From Micromonospora coxensis (lineage in GTDB: Bacteria; Actinomycetota; Actinomycetes; Mycobacteriales; Micromonosporaceae): a stretch of DNA of 64,000 bases. A program made the translations under genes and the position numbers. This document shows, one piece after another, positions 19,899 through 28,792 of this stretch (positions are counted from its first letter, which is position 1; each line of letters begins with the position of its first letter). The stretch lies in assembly GCF_900090295.1 (NCBI RefSeq), contig NZ_LT607753.1:5084001-5148000 (forward strand), in the 5' to 3' direction. Under the pieces are notes generated by a model. It did no database searches and was not told where the DNA came from. It saw nothing but the letters and a program-made list of their open reading frames with translations.

Positions 19899-20372
19899 GT
19901 GATCGATTCTGGGCTGCGCGACCGGGCCGGCCGACACGTCACCCTGCGGCCGGTGGACGACGACAACTGGCGCGCCGTCGCCGACGTCGCCCCCCGCGAC
20001 GACCAGCGGACCCACGTGCCCGCCCTGGCGGCCCGCTACCTGGTGCTGACCATGCGCTCCGACGTGTGGACCTCGCTCGCGGTGTACGCCGACGAGACGG
20101 TGGTCGGCCACGTCATGTGGGGCGTGGACGACGACGACTCGCGCTGGATCGGCGGCATGGTGATCGACGCGGGCGAGCAGGACCGGGGCGTCGGCCGGGC
20201 GGCCGTGCGTACCCTCACCGACTGGCTCGCCGCGCAGGACGGCGGCCACCCGGTCCGGCTGTCGTACCACCCGGACAACGTGCCGGCCGCCGCCCTGTAC
20301 CGCTCGATCGGCTTCGCCCCCACCGGGGCGGTGGAGGACGACGAGGTGGTCGCCGAACTGCGCCGCGACTGA
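19899..20372 (+). CDS. GNAT family N-acetyltransferase
   Basis: The 157-residue protein has the GNAT fold. An N-terminal strand (VTLRPVDDDNWRAVADVAP) is followed by GHVMWGVDDDDSRWIGGMVI. The acetyl-CoA loop is AGEQDRGVGRAAVRTLTDWL, where RGVGRA matches Q/RxxGxG/A. The C-terminal strand is VRLSYHPDNVPAAALYRSIG followed by FAPTG, the usual motif B. It resembles the spermidine/antibiotic acetyltransferase-like group. The acceptor is unknown. It is convergent with the glyoxalase-like gene, only 15 bases away. Confidence 0.9.
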   Translation: MIDSGLRDRAGRHVTLRPVDDDNWRAVADVAPRDDQRTHVPALAARYLVLTMRSDVWTSLAVYADETVVGHVMWGVDDDDSRWIGGMVIDAGEQDRGVGRAAVRTLTDWLAAQDGGHPVRLSYHPDNVPAAALYRSIGFAPTGAVEDDEVVAELRRD

Positions 20373-20387
20373 CCGGTCCGGCCGCGG

Positions 20388-20768
20388 TCAGTCCTGGGCG
20401 AGCACCGACAGGACGTTGCCGGCGGGGTCGGTGAACCAGGCGATGTCCGGGCCGTTGCCGCGCATGATCCCCTTGTCGTCCTGCGGCATCCCCTCGTAGC
20501 GGGTGAACCGCACCCCCCGCGCGGTCAGCTCGTCCACCGCCCGTTCGACGTCCTCGACCGGGAAGTTGAGCACGGTGTACGTCGCCGGCACGTGGTCGGC
20601 CTTCGGATAGACCAGCACCGGCCGGTCACCGGCGAGGTGCAGGGTCAGCATTCCGCCCATCGCGTCGTCCCGCGACACCCGCAGGCCGAGCGTCTCGGCG
20701 TAGAACTGCTGCGCGCGGTCGGTGTCGTCCACCGAGAACCCGCTGAACGCCTTCGTGTCCCTGAACAT
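20388..20768 (-). CDS. VOC/glyoxalase-like domain protein
   Basis: The 126-residue protein is a single vicinal-oxygen-chelate domain made of two beta-alpha-beta units. The first unit is [20 protein letters not shown] followed by GLRVSRDD. The second is [20 protein letters not shown], ending [15 protein letters not shown]. The [15 protein letters not shown] ending is typical of bleomycin-resistance/dioxygenase-superfamily proteins of actinomycetes. GAGGAG lies upstream of the ATG at 20768. It follows an MFS exporter gene after 35 bases on the same strand, so it may be cotranscribed and share a detoxification or resistance role. Confidence 0.9.
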   Translation of the reverse strand: MFRDTKAFSGFSVDDTDRAQQFYAETLGLRVSRDDAMGGMLTLHLAGDRPVLVYPKADHVPATYTVLNFPVEDVERAVDELTARGVRFTRYEGMPQDDKGIMRGNGPDIAWFTDPAGNVLSVLAQD

Positions 20769-20803
20769 CCGTTTCTCCTCGTGTCGTACGTCGTCGGACA
20801 GGG

Positions 20804-22378
20804 TCAGTGCGGGACGGCCGCGGTCGGTTGCGGCTCGCCGGTCGGTGCCGCGTCGGCCGGCGCGTACGGCGGCACGGACCGGAAGGCGACCACGGCGACC
20901 ACGCCCAGCCCGCCCACCAGGACCGCCGCGGCCGTGGCGGTCAGGATCAACCCGTCGGTGTACGCGGCCCGGGCCGCGTCGAGCAGCGCGGCGCCGCCGG
21001 GCAGCCCACCGGCGACCTCGACCGCCCGGGCCAGCCCGTCGCGGGCCCGCCCGGTCGCCTCGGCGGTCAGGCCGGCGGGGAGGGTGCGGTCCAGTTCGCC
21101 CCGGTAGACGGCGGCGCTCAGGCTGCCCAGGGTGGCCACCCCCAGCGCGATGCCGAACTCCCCGAAGGTCTCCGACGTCGACGCGGCCGAGCCGGCCCGC
21201 TCGGGCGGGACGGACCCGACGATCAGGTCGGTGATCAGGGCGGACGGCAGGGCCATCCCGGCCGAGGCGAGGACCAGGGCGACCAGCACGACCAGTTGCG
21301 CGCCGGGGTCGTCCGCCCCGTTGAGCAGCAGGAAACCGGCGGCGGTCACCAGCTGCCCGACGGCCATCACGTGACCGGGCCGGAACCGGCGGGCCAGCAG
21401 CGGGGCGAGCATGGTGGCCCCGATCATCACCACCGCCTGCGGTACGAGCAGCAGCCCGGCGCGCAGCGGGGAGAGCCCCTCGACCAGTTGCAGCCACTGG
21501 TTGACCAGCAGGAAGATCCCGCCCATCACCATCCCGTTGAGCAGGAAGATGAGCAGCGCGACGGTGAAGGAACGGGTGGCGAAGAGGCGGACGTCCAGCA
21601 GCGGGTCGGCCAGCCGGCGCTGCCGCCGGACGAAGAGCGCGCCGACGAGCGCGCCGCCCACGATGGCCAGGGCGGGCAGCGGGCGGCCGCCGTGCCGGGC
21701 CAGCTCCTTGAGGCCGTAGATCACCGGCAGGATCGCGCCCAGCGACAGCGCGACGCTGACCGGGTCGAGCCGGCCCGGCTGCGGGGCGCGGTACTCCGGG
21801 AGCAGGATCGGCGCGACGACCAGCAGCAGCACCATCACCGGCACGCCCAGCAGGAAGGCCGAGCCCCACCAGAAGTGCGCCAGCAGCACCCCGCCGATCA
21901 CCGGTCCGACCGCCATGCCGCCCATGAAGCACGACATCCACACGCCGATCGCCATCGCCCGCTGGGCCGGCACCCGGAACATGTTGCTGATCAGCGCGAG
22001 GGTGGAGGGCATCAGGGTGGCCCCGGCGACGCCGAGCAGCGCCCGGGCGAGGATCAGCGTCTCGGGGTTCGGCGCGTACGCGGCGGCCACCGAGACCACG
22101 GCGAAGGCGGTGGCCCCGATCAGGAGCAGTCGTCGCCGGCCCACCCGGTCGCCGAGGGTGCCCATGGTGACCAGGAACCCGGCGATGAGGAAGCCGTAGG
22201 AGTCGGTGATCCAGAGCTGCTGGGTGCTGTCCGCGCCGAGCTCGGTGCTCAGCCGCGGCAGGGCCAGGTAGAGCACGCTGAGGTCGAGGGCGAGCAGCAG
22301 GGTGGGCAGCGCCAGCACGGCGAGCCCGATCCACTCCCGTCGCCCGGCGCCGGCGCGCGGCATGGTCTGGGCGGTCAT
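20804..22378 (-). CDS. MFS transporter, DHA2-type (14 membrane segments)
   Basis: A 524-residue multidrug exporter-like protein. Motif A of the DHA families is seen as [20 protein letters not shown]. The N-terminal helix contains [20 protein letters not shown], and motif C-like [20 protein letters not shown] lies in segment 5. About 14 hydrophobic segments fit the DHA2 (EmrB/QacA/SmvA-like) group; the N-terminal [13 protein letters not shown] is typical of the SmvA-like members. The substrate is unknown. ATG at 22378 is preceded by GAGGAG. It lies downstream of an ECF sigma factor gene and upstream of the glyoxalase-like gene. Confidence 0.94.
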   Translation of the reverse strand: MTAQTMPRAGAGRREWIGLAVLALPTLLLALDLSVLYLALPRLSTELGADSTQQLWITDSYGFLIAGFLVTMGTLGDRVGRRRLLLIGATAFAVVSVAAAYAPNPETLILARALLGVAGATLMPSTLALISNMFRVPAQRAMAIGVWMSCFMGGMAVGPVIGGVLLAHFWWGSAFLLGVPVMVLLLVVAPILLPEYRAPQPGRLDPVSVALSLGAILPVIYGLKELARHGGRPLPALAIVGGALVGALFVRRQRRLADPLLDVRLFATRSFTVALLIFLLNGMVMGGIFLLVNQWLQLVEGLSPLRAGLLLVPQAVVMIGATMLAPLLARRFRPGHVMAVGQLVTAAGFLLLNGADDPGAQLVVLVALVLASAGMALPSALITDLIVGSVPPERAGSAASTSETFGEFGIALGVATLGSLSAAVYRGELDRTLPAGLTAEATGRARDGLARAVEVAGGLPGGAALLDAARAAYTDGLILTATAAAVLVGGLGVVAVVAFRSVPPYAPADAAPTGEPQPTAAVPH

Positions 22379-22477
22379 CTCACTCCTCAACGACGTCTAC
22401 CGGGGTGGACGACACGGGGAGCCCGAAATCATCGGCGTCGGCGCGGCGGGAATCCGCTTCGGTGGCGGCGGGGCCGA

Positions 22478-23437
22478 TCAGGCGGCGAGCCGGGCCGGCA
22501 GGCCGAACAGGGGGAAGAGCCGGGGTTCGAGGAAGTGGACGAACCCGGTGATCCGCCCGTCGGCGATCGTCAGCACCTGGACGGAGAACGCCCGGTGCCC
22601 GCCGGCCGGGTCGGGCCGGTACTGCGCCAGCGCCGGGCCGCCGTTGGCCGTCACCTCCACCAGCCGGGAGCCCCGGCAGCCGGCCCCGGGCCCGCGCAGC
22701 CACCGGCCGATGTCGGCCGCGCCGCGCAGCCACATCGCGTACGGCGGCATGCTGTGCACGGCGTCCTCGTGCAGCAGGCCCACCAGGGCGTCGATGTCGT
22801 AGCGCTCGAAGACCCGCACGTAGCGGTCGAGCAGGTCGAGGTGCGCGCGGTCCAGCGCCGGGGCCGGTGCGGTGGCGTCCCGCCCGCCCATGGTGGCCCG
22901 GGCCCGTTGCAGCGCGCTGTTGACCGCCGCGACGGTGGTGTCGAGCAGCGCGGCGATCTCGCCGGCGTGCCAGCCCAGCACGTCGCGCAGGATCAGCACC
23001 GCCCGCTGCCGGGGCGGCAGGTGTTGCAGCGCGGCGACGAAGGCCAGCCGGACCGACTCGCGGGCCACCGCCACCTCGGCCGGATCACCGGGGGTGGGCA
23101 GCACGGCGGTGTCCGGAGCGGGCTCCAGCCACTGACCGGCCGGCACGCCGAGCGTCGCGGCCACCGGGGCGGACGGGTCACCGAGGTCCGTCGGCAGGGG
23201 CCGCCGCTCCCGCCCGCGCAGCGCGTCCAGGCAGACGTTCGTGGCGATCCGGTAGAGCCAGGTGCGCACGCTGGCCCGCCCGTCGAACCGGTCCAGCCCG
23301 CGCCAGGCCCGCAGCATGGTCTCCTGCACCGCGTCCTCGGCGTCGAAGATGGAGCCGAGCATCCGGTACGCGTAGCCGGTCAACTCGACGCGGAACTGCT
23401 CCAGGTCGGTGGCCGTGCTCGCCGTGGCCGTGGTCAT
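22478..23437 (-). CDS. ECF sigma-70 factor with C-terminal SnoaL-like domain
   Basis: The 319-residue protein has sigma region 2 (FRVELTGYAYRMLGSIFDAE through VRTWLYRIATNVCLDALRGR) and region 4 (LQHLPPRQRAVLILRDVLGW, then EIAALLDTTVAAVNSALQRA). A further C-terminal domain of about 120 residues (LDRYVRVFERYDIDALVGLL...) has the SnoaL/NTF2-like pattern. This layout matches the SigG/TIGR02960-type extracytoplasmic sigma factors, whose C-terminal domain modulates activity without a separate anti-sigma factor. The start at 23437 is fixed by TACGGT six bases upstream. It heads a minus-strand series with the MFS and glyoxalase genes. Confidence 0.94.
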   Translation of the reverse strand: MTTATASTATDLEQFRVELTGYAYRMLGSIFDAEDAVQETMLRAWRGLDRFDGRASVRTWLYRIATNVCLDALRGRERRPLPTDLGDPSAPVAATLGVPAGQWLEPAPDTAVLPTPGDPAEVAVARESVRLAFVAALQHLPPRQRAVLILRDVLGWHAGEIAALLDTTVAAVNSALQRARATMGGRDATAPAPALDRAHLDLLDRYVRVFERYDIDALVGLLHEDAVHSMPPYAMWLRGAADIGRWLRGPGAGCRGSRLVEVTANGGPALAQYRPDPAGGHRAFSVQVLTIADGRITGFVHFLEPRLFPLFGLPARLAA

Positions 23438-23443
23438 GGGGCC

Positions 23444-23449
23444 ACCGTA
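23444..23449 (-). promoter_or_regulatory. Leaderless -10 element of the ECF sigma gene (TACGGT)
   Basis: On the minus strand TACGGT ends six bases before the ATG at 23437. No ribosome binding site is present. Confidence 0.5.
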
Positions 23450-23497
23450 GGCCCCACCTGTGACACCGCGCACCGAGCGACGCGCGTTCCGGCGTCC

Positions 23498-24079
23498 TCA
23501 GTCGGTGGTGACCGGCTCGGTCGGGACCGCGACGTGCAGCCGCAGCTGGGGGACCAGCATGTCGTCGACGTCCAGCGCGCGGGCCGCGCCGTCCGGCTCC
23601 CAGCCGGTGCTGGTGAGGAACTTCCGGATCGCCTCGTCGCCGTCGAACGCCCAGGCCACGGCCCGGGAGAAGCCGTCGGCGCGCCAGTGCTCCACCAGCG
23701 CCGAGAGCAGCCGGCTGCCGTGCCCGCGCCGGCCCCAGCGCGGCTCGACCAGCAGGTCGGTCACCGCCACCACGCCCTCGCCCAGGGACTCGGCCGGCTC
23801 CTGCGGCGCGAGCGCCTCGGCGTCCGCCGGACCGGAGGCGGCGAACCCCACCAGATAGGATTGCTCGGCCTGTTCGACGGCGACCAGCACCCGGTGCGCG
23901 CCCGAGGGCGGCTCCTGCACCGCCGCGCTCCACCGCCGGGCCAGGTACGCCTCGTCCAGGTTGTCGAGCACGTGCCGGGGCAGGATGCGGCGATAGGCGA
24001 CCCGCCAGGTCGCGAGCTGGATTCGTGCGATCTCGCCGGCGTCCTCGGGACGCGCCGGGCGGACGTACCCCAGAGCCAT
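23498..24079 (-). CDS. GNAT family N-acetyltransferase
   Basis: A 193-residue GNAT protein starts MALGYVRPARPEDAGEIARI. Core elements are the ESLGEGVVAVTDLLVEPRWG strand and the acetyl-CoA loop RRGHGSRLLSALVEHWRADG. The FSRAVAWAFDGDEAIRKFLT segment precedes the STGWEPDG turn. The end (ALDVDDMLVPQLRLHVAV) forms the final strands. The ATG at 24079 is chosen because TAGGCT lies eight bases upstream. It starts only 29 bases from the divergent gene at 24109. The acceptor substrate is unknown. Confidence 0.9.
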   Translation of the reverse strand: MALGYVRPARPEDAGEIARIQLATWRVAYRRILPRHVLDNLDEAYLARRWSAAVQEPPSGAHRVLVAVEQAEQSYLVGFAASGPADAEALAPQEPAESLGEGVVAVTDLLVEPRWGRRGHGSRLLSALVEHWRADGFSRAVAWAFDGDEAIRKFLTSTGWEPDGAARALDVDDMLVPQLRLHVAVPTEPVTTD

Positions 24080-24087
24080 GGGACGCA

Positions 24088-24093
24088 AGCCTA
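24088..24093 (-). promoter_or_regulatory. Leaderless -10 element (TAGGCT) in a 29-base divergent gap
   Basis: On the minus strand TAGGCT ends eight bases before the ATG at 24079. Its -35 region must lie inside the coding sequence of the divergent gene at 24109. Confidence 0.5.
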
Positions 24094-24108
24094 CGCAGGG
24101 CGGGGGAG

Positions 24109-25425
24109 ATGACGGTGGCGCAGGGTGCCAGGAGGACGGCCGCCCAGGTCGTCGGGGTGGTCGTGCTCGCCGTCGCGGTGGCCGCCTTCCTCTCCGTGGC
24201 CGCCGTGCGGCACGGCTTCTTCGACCTGAAGGTCTACTACGGCGCGCTGGACTTCTGGGTCCACGACGACGGCGAGATCTACGACTACCTCAAGCCCGGC
24301 ACCCAGTACGGCTTCACCTACCCGCCGTTCGCGGCGCTGGTCATGCTGCCGATGGCGTACCTGCCGTGGCCGGCGGCGATCACCGTGAGCGTGGCCGCCA
24401 GCGTGGTGGTCAGCACGGTGCTGATCTGGTGGCTGCTCGACCCGGTCTCCCGCCGGGCCGGCTGGACCCGCTGGTTCGCCCTGGCGGTGGCGCTCTGCCT
24501 GGCCGCCGCCTACGAGCCGATGCGCGAGACGGTGAACTTCGGCCAGGTCAACATGCTGCTGCTCTTCCTGGTCGCGGTGGACCTGCTGCGGCTGCTGCCG
24601 GCGGGCAACCGGTGGGCCGGGGTGGGTATCGGCCTGGCCACCGCGATCAAGCTGACCCCGGGCGTCTTCATCGTCTACCTGCTGGTCACCCGGCGGTGGC
24701 GGGCCGCGTTCACCTCGATGGCCGCCGCCGCGCTGGCCACCCTGGTCGCCGCCGCGCTCTTCCCGGACGCCTCGCGCGAGTTCTGGACCTCGGCGCTGTG
24801 GAACACCGGCCGGGTCGGCGAGCTGGCCTTCGTCTCCAACCAGTCGCTGCGCGGCGTGGTGGCCCGGCTGGACCCTGAGCACCCGAGCACCCTGGCCTGG
24901 CTGGTGCTGGTCCTGGCCACCCTGGCCCTCTGGGCGTGGCGCTGCCGGGCGGCGGCGGCCGTCGGCGACCACGCCACCGGGCTGGCGCTGACCGGCGCCC
25001 TGATGTGCCTGGTCAGCCCGGTGACCTGGGTGCACCACCTGGTCTGGCTGATCCCCGGGCTGATCCTGCTGGTCGACAACGCCGTGGCCGCGCCGGCGGG
25101 CAGCCGGCGGCGCCGCGCGCTGGCCGGGTTCGCGGTGGTCGCGTACGGGCTGCTGTGCAGCCGGATCGTGTGGGCCTGGGAGAAGGACTTCACCGGCCTC
25201 GACGGCTTCCTGGGCAGCAACACCTACGTCTGGATCAGCCTGGCGCTGCTGGTGCTGCTGCCGATCCGGCGTACCGCCTCGCCGGCCGGGCACCCGGGCG
25301 CCGGGCCGGCCGGGCCGGCCGGGTCAGCCGTCGAGCCGGCCGACGTACCGGACCTCGTCGAGGTGCACCGGGGGACGCCCGCCGGCGAGCGGCACCGGGT
25401 AGGTGGAGCGCTGCCCGTCGGCTGA
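24109..25425 (+). CDS. Glycosyltransferase 87-type (DUF2029) polytopic membrane protein
   Basis: The 438-residue protein has about ten membrane segments. It shows the layout of the GT87/DUF2029 family of polyprenyl-phosphate-mannose-dependent mannosyltransferases. An N-terminal helix is followed by an outward loop with FDLKVYYGALDFWVHDDGEI and YGFTYPPFAALVMLP, where the conserved acidic residues lie. NFGQVNMLLLFLVAVDLLRL, GLATAIKLTPGVFIVYLLVT and SPVTWVHHLVWLIPGLILLV are further family blocks. Such enzymes build mycobacterial lipomannan-type glycans; the role here is inferred. GGGGGAG lies just before the ATG. The last 34 codons overlap the convergent acetyltransferase gene. Confidence 0.9.
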   Translation: MTVAQGARRTAAQVVGVVVLAVAVAAFLSVAAVRHGFFDLKVYYGALDFWVHDDGEIYDYLKPGTQYGFTYPPFAALVMLPMAYLPWPAAITVSVAASVVVSTVLIWWLLDPVSRRAGWTRWFALAVALCLAAAYEPMRETVNFGQVNMLLLFLVAVDLLRLLPAGNRWAGVGIGLATAIKLTPGVFIVYLLVTRRWRAAFTSMAAAALATLVAAALFPDASREFWTSALWNTGRVGELAFVSNQSLRGVVARLDPEHPSTLAWLVLVLATLALWAWRCRAAAAVGDHATGLALTGALMCLVSPVTWVHHLVWLIPGLILLVDNAVAAPAGSRRRRALAGFAVVAYGLLCSRIVWAWEKDFTGLDGFLGSNTYVWISLALLVLLPIRRTASPAGHPGAGPAGPAGSAVEPADVPDLVEVHRGTPAGERHRVGGALPVG

Positions 25426-25875
25426 CAGGCCGGCCCGCTCGTAGAAGCGGCGGGCCCGCGCGTTGTCCTCCAGCACCCAGAGCCGGTACTCCCGCCAGCC
25501 CCGGGCCGCCAGGCCGTCGCGGGCGGCGGCGAGCAGGGCCCGCGCGGTGCCGTCGCCCCAGTGCGCCGGCTCCACGTACATCGCCAGCATCTCGCCGTAC
25601 GCCGGGTCCAGGTCGTCGCGGTCCTGCTCGTTGCGGTACGGCCCGAACGTGGTGAACCCCGCCGGCACCCCGTCGACCTCGGCCAGCAGGGTGGTGAACG
25701 GGTGCTCCGGGTCGGCCGTGCCGAGGTCCCGCCGGCGCTGCGCCCACGCCAGCGGGTTGAGTCGGCGCAGCACCTCGTCCGGCATGATGCCGGCGTAGCC
25801 GGCCTGCCAGCCGTGGATGTGCACCCGGGCGATCGCCTCGGCGTCCTCCGGCTCCTCGCGGCGGATGGTCAGCAT
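25324..25875 (-). CDS. GNAT family N-acetyltransferase
   Basis: A 183-residue GNAT protein begins [20 protein letters not shown] followed by [16 protein letters not shown]. The pattern IAxVHxxxWxxAYxGxxPxxxL is common in actinomycete GNATs. The catalytic core includes [40 protein letters not shown], and [20 protein letters not shown]. The 3' end overlaps the convergent GT87-type gene by 102 bases, which is unusually long. The conserved core ends before the overlap. Confidence 0.9.
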   Translation of the reverse strand: MLTIRREEPEDAEAIARVHIHGWQAGYAGIMPDEVLRRLNPLAWAQRRRDLGTADPEHPFTTLLAEVDGVPAGFTTFGPYRNEQDRDDLDPAYGEMLAMYVEPAHWGDGTARALLAAARDGLAARGWREYRLWVLEDNARARRFYERAGLSADGQRSTYPVPLAGGRPPVHLDEVRYVGRLDG

Positions 25876-25991
25876 GTGTCCGTTGTATGCCCCGATGGGG
25901 GGCCGGTCCAGTGTCCGCTCCGTACGACGTCCTCAGCTCGGCGCGTCCGACGCCGCGCGGCGGCCCGGAGCCGTCCGTCGTACCCGTCGTC

Positions 25992-25997
25992 TAGGGT
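25992..25997 (+). promoter_or_regulatory. Leaderless -10 element (TAGGGT)
   Basis: TAGGGT ends seven bases before the ATG at 26005, with no Shine-Dalgarno sequence. It fixes the start of the winged-helix gene. Confidence 0.55.
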
Positions 25998-26004
25998 CCC
26001 GACG

Positions 26005-27234
26005 ATGGCCGCACCGGAATCGCTCTCCCTCGCCCAGGCCCGGCGGGTGGCGCTCGCCGCCCAGGGCTTCGCCGACCCGGCGCCCGCCGGCGTGCCCACC
26101 CGGCGGCACCTGCGCCGGGTGCTGGACCGGGTCGGCCTGATCCAGATGGACTCGGTGAACGTCCTCCAGCGGGCGCACTACCTGCCCCTCTACAGCCGGC
26201 TCGGGCCCTATCCGACGGCCCTGCTGGACACCGCCGCCTACCGCCGCCCCCGCGAGCTGTTCGAGTACTGGGGCCACGAGGCGTCGCTGGTGCCGGTCGG
26301 GCTGCACGCGGCGCTGCGCTGGCGGATGGCCCGGGCCCGCACCCACGCCTGGGGCGGCATGCGGCGGATCGCCGAGGAACAGCCGGAGCTGGTCGCCTGG
26401 GTACGCGACGAGGTGGCCGCCCGGGGGCCGCTCACCGCCGCCGAGATCGAGCACGACGCGCCCCGGGAGACCGGCAACTGGGGCTGGAACTGGTCGGCGG
26501 TCAAGCGGGCGCTGGAGTTCCTCTTCTGGGCCGGCGAGGTGGCCGCCGCCGAGCGGACCACCTCCTTCGCCCGCCGCTACGACCTGCCCGAGCGGGTGCT
26601 GCCGGCGGCGGCTCTGGCCGCGCCCACGCCCACCGACGCCGAGGCGTACCGCACGTTGGTGTCGGTGGCCGCCCGCTGCCTCGGGGTGGCCGCCGAGGCG
26701 GAGCTGCGCGACTACTTCCGGCTGCCGCTGGCCGGGGCCCGGCAGGCGATCGCCGAGCTGGTCGAGGCGGGGGAGCTGCGGCCGGTCGCCGTGCAGGGCT
26801 GGCGGCAGCCGGCCTGGCTGCACGCCGCCGCGCGGCTGCCCCGGCGGGTCCGGGTCGCCACCCTGGTCAGCCCCTTCGACCCGCTGGTCTGGGAGCGGGC
26901 CCGCACCGAGCGGCTCTTCGACTTCACCTACCGGATCGAGATCTACGTGCCCGCCCCGCAGCGGGTGCACGGCTACTACGTGCTGCCGTTCCTGCACGGC
27001 GAGCGGTTCGCCGCGCGGGTCGACCTCAAGGCCGACCGCCGGGCCGGGGTGCTGCTGGTGCCGGCGGCCTGGCGGGAGCCGGGCGTGGACGAGGGGGAGA
27101 CGGCTGTCGCGCTCGCCGCCGAGCTGCACCGGCTCGCCGGCTGGCTCGGCCTCGACGCGGTGGCCCCGCCGGCCGCCGGGGACCTCGCCGCCCCGCTGGC
27201 CGCCGCGCTGAAGGGCGTGGCCGGTGTACCGTGA
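26005..27234 (+). CDS. Winged-helix DNA-binding protein, YcaQ/AlkX-type interstrand-crosslink glycosylase family
   Basis: The 409-residue protein matches the HTH_42 family, whose YcaQ and AZL members are DNA glycosylases that unhook interstrand crosslinks. Visible blocks are [36 protein letters not shown] followed by [11 protein letters not shown], and [20 protein letters not shown]. The C-terminal part has [39 protein letters not shown] and [17 protein letters not shown]. Members near antibiotic clusters confer self-resistance to DNA-alkylating compounds, but no such cluster is seen here, so a general repair role is more likely. Confidence 0.88.
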   Translation: MAAPESLSLAQARRVALAAQGFADPAPAGVPTRRHLRRVLDRVGLIQMDSVNVLQRAHYLPLYSRLGPYPTALLDTAAYRRPRELFEYWGHEASLVPVGLHAALRWRMARARTHAWGGMRRIAEEQPELVAWVRDEVAARGPLTAAEIEHDAPRETGNWGWNWSAVKRALEFLFWAGEVAAAERTTSFARRYDLPERVLPAAALAAPTPTDAEAYRTLVSVAARCLGVAAEAELRDYFRLPLAGARQAIAELVEAGELRPVAVQGWRQPAWLHAAARLPRRVRVATLVSPFDPLVWERARTERLFDFTYRIEIYVPAPQRVHGYYVLPFLHGERFAARVDLKADRRAGVLLVPAAWREPGVDEGETAVALAAELHRLAGWLGLDAVAPPAAGDLAAPLAAALKGVAGVP

Positions 27235-27238
27235 GCGC

Positions 27239-27856
27239 GTGACGAGCGTGGACGGGCCGGCCGGGGCGGGCCGGCAGGCGCAGGATGCCGACATGTCACC
27301 GCTTCCCGGTGGCACCCCCGCGGGCGGGCCGACGACCGCCGAGGCCGCTCCGGGCCCCGGGCCGGCCGAGGCGCCCTGGCCGCCACCGGGGGCGTACCCC
27401 CAGGTCGAGCCGGACCGGCTCACCCGGTTCGTGCTGCGGGTGCACGAGCGGGCCCCCCGCTGGGCGGTGCCGCTGGCCGCCCTCGGCTGCGTCGGCATGG
27501 GCGTGGCGTACGCGCTGGTCAGCGACCCGACCCGGAGCGCGCCGGATGCCGCCCCGAGCTGCCTGCTCAAGCTCACCACCGGGCTGGACTGCCCGGGCTG
27601 CGGTGGCACCCGCGCCCTCTGGTACGTGCTGCACGCCGACCTGCCGGCCGCCGCCCGGCACCACTTCGTCTTCGTCTTCGCGCTGCCCTTCCTGGCGTAC
27701 CTCTTCGTCGCCTGGGCGGGTAAGCAGGCGTTCGGCTGGCGTCTGCCCGAGCTGCGGATCAGCTCCCCGGTGATCGCCGGGTTCCTCGCCGTCTGGTTCG
27801 CCTTCTCGGTGGCCCGCAACCTGCCCTGGGCACCCTTCACGTCGCTCTACGTCTGA
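27239..27856 (+). CDS. DUF2752 membrane protein
   Basis: The protein is 205 residues from GTG 27239. A Pro/Gly-rich N-terminal 75 residues precede three hydrophobic segments. These are [40 protein letters not shown] and [20 protein letters not shown]. The signature [20 protein letters not shown] identifies the DUF2752 family. The Cys pair in CPGCGGTRA suggests metal or redox chemistry, but the function is unknown. The start is uncertain: GTG 27224 overlaps the previous gene, and ATG 27293 has CAGGAT six bases upstream. Confidence 0.88.
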   Translation: MTSVDGPAGAGRQAQDADMSPLPGGTPAGGPTTAEAAPGPGPAEAPWPPPGAYPQVEPDRLTRFVLRVHERAPRWAVPLAALGCVGMGVAYALVSDPTRSAPDAAPSCLLKLTTGLDCPGCGGTRALWYVLHADLPAAARHHFVFVFALPFLAYLFVAWAGKQAFGWRLPELRISSPVIAGFLAVWFAFSVARNLPWAPFTSLYV

Positions 27857-27980
27857 CCTGGTGCCGCTGCGAGATCTTGGACACGTGCCGGCCCCGGGCG
27901 ACGGCAACTGTCCACGATTCGCAGCTCCTGCACCCTTTCCGCCCCGCGAGCCCAAGTTTCGCGGCAGGCACCGTGGCCAC

Positions 27981-27986
27981 TACAGT
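27981..27986 (+). promoter_or_regulatory. Leaderless -10 element of thyX (TACAGT)
   Basis: TACAGT ends seven bases before the ATG at 27994. TTTCGC about 18 bases upstream is a weak -35 candidate. Confidence 0.55.
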
Positions 27987-27993
27987 CCCAGGA

Positions 27994-28746
27994 ATGCCGG
28001 AGATGGTGCAGCCCCAGGTCAAGCTGATCGCGTGGACCCAGTTCCAGGCCCCGGACGACGTGCCGTGGCAGACCGACGCCGAGGGCGGCCAGGCCCTGGC
28101 GGAGTTCGCCGGCCGGGCCTGCTACCAGAGCTGGAAGAAGCCGAACCCGGCGACCGCCACCAACGCCGGCTACCTGGCGCACATCCTGGAGGTCGGGCAC
28201 CTGTCGGTGCTGGAGCACGGCTCGGTGAGCTTCTACTTCACCGGAGTCTCCCGCTCCTTCACCCACGAGCTGATCCGGCACCGGCACTTCTCGTACTCGC
28301 AGCTCTCCCAGCGCTACGTCCCCGAGCGGGACGCGGCCATGGTCGAGCCCGCCGTGATCGCCGAGGACCCGGAGCTGCACAAGAAGTTCGTCGAGGCCGC
28401 CGAGGCCAGCGTCCGGGCGTACACCGAGCTGCTGGAGGGGCTGGAGCAGCGCTTCACCGACGAGCCCAACCCGACGCTGCGGCGCAAGCAGGCCCGGCAG
28501 GCGGCCCGGGCGGTGCTGCCCAACGCCACCGAGACCCGGATCGTGGTCACCGGCAACTACCGCGCCTGGCGGCACTTCATCGCCATGCGCGCCACCGAGC
28601 ACGCCGACGTGGAGATCCGCGAGCTGGCGGTGGAGTGCCTGCGCCAGCTCCAGCAGGTCGCCCCGAACGTCTTCACCGACTTCGTGATCTCCACCCTGCC
28701 CGACGGCACCGAGGTGGCGAGCAGCCCGCACGCCGAGTGGTCCTGA
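27994..28746 (+). CDS. thyX: FAD-dependent thymidylate synthase ThyX
   Basis: ThyX makes dTMP from dUMP using methylenetetrahydrofolate, NADPH and FAD. The 250-residue protein carries the ThyX motif [14 protein letters not shown] at residues 95-108, with an upstream [20 protein letters not shown] block. [20 protein letters not shown] and [20 protein letters not shown] follow. Length and order fit the mycobacterial enzyme. As in Mycobacterium, dapA lies directly downstream (46 bases, with its own promoter). The ATG at 27994 is fixed by the TACAGT hexamer. Confidence 0.97.
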   Translation: MPEMVQPQVKLIAWTQFQAPDDVPWQTDAEGGQALAEFAGRACYQSWKKPNPATATNAGYLAHILEVGHLSVLEHGSVSFYFTGVSRSFTHELIRHRHFSYSQLSQRYVPERDAAMVEPAVIAEDPELHKKFVEAAEASVRAYTELLEGLEQRFTDEPNPTLRRKQARQAARAVLPNATETRIVVTGNYRAWRHFIAMRATEHADVEIRELAVECLRQLQQVAPNVFTDFVISTLPDGTEVASSPHAEWS

Positions 28747-28780
28747 GCCCTTCCCCACCGGCCCTCCGGTGGTCGTCCGC

Positions 28781-28786
28781 TAGGTT
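28781..28786 (+). promoter_or_regulatory. Leaderless -10 element of dapA (TAGGTT)
   Basis: TAGGTT ends six bases before the ATG at 28793. The in-frame GTG at 28787 directly abuts the hexamer and is therefore unlikely to be the start. Confidence 0.6.
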
Positions 28787-28792
28787 GTGAAC

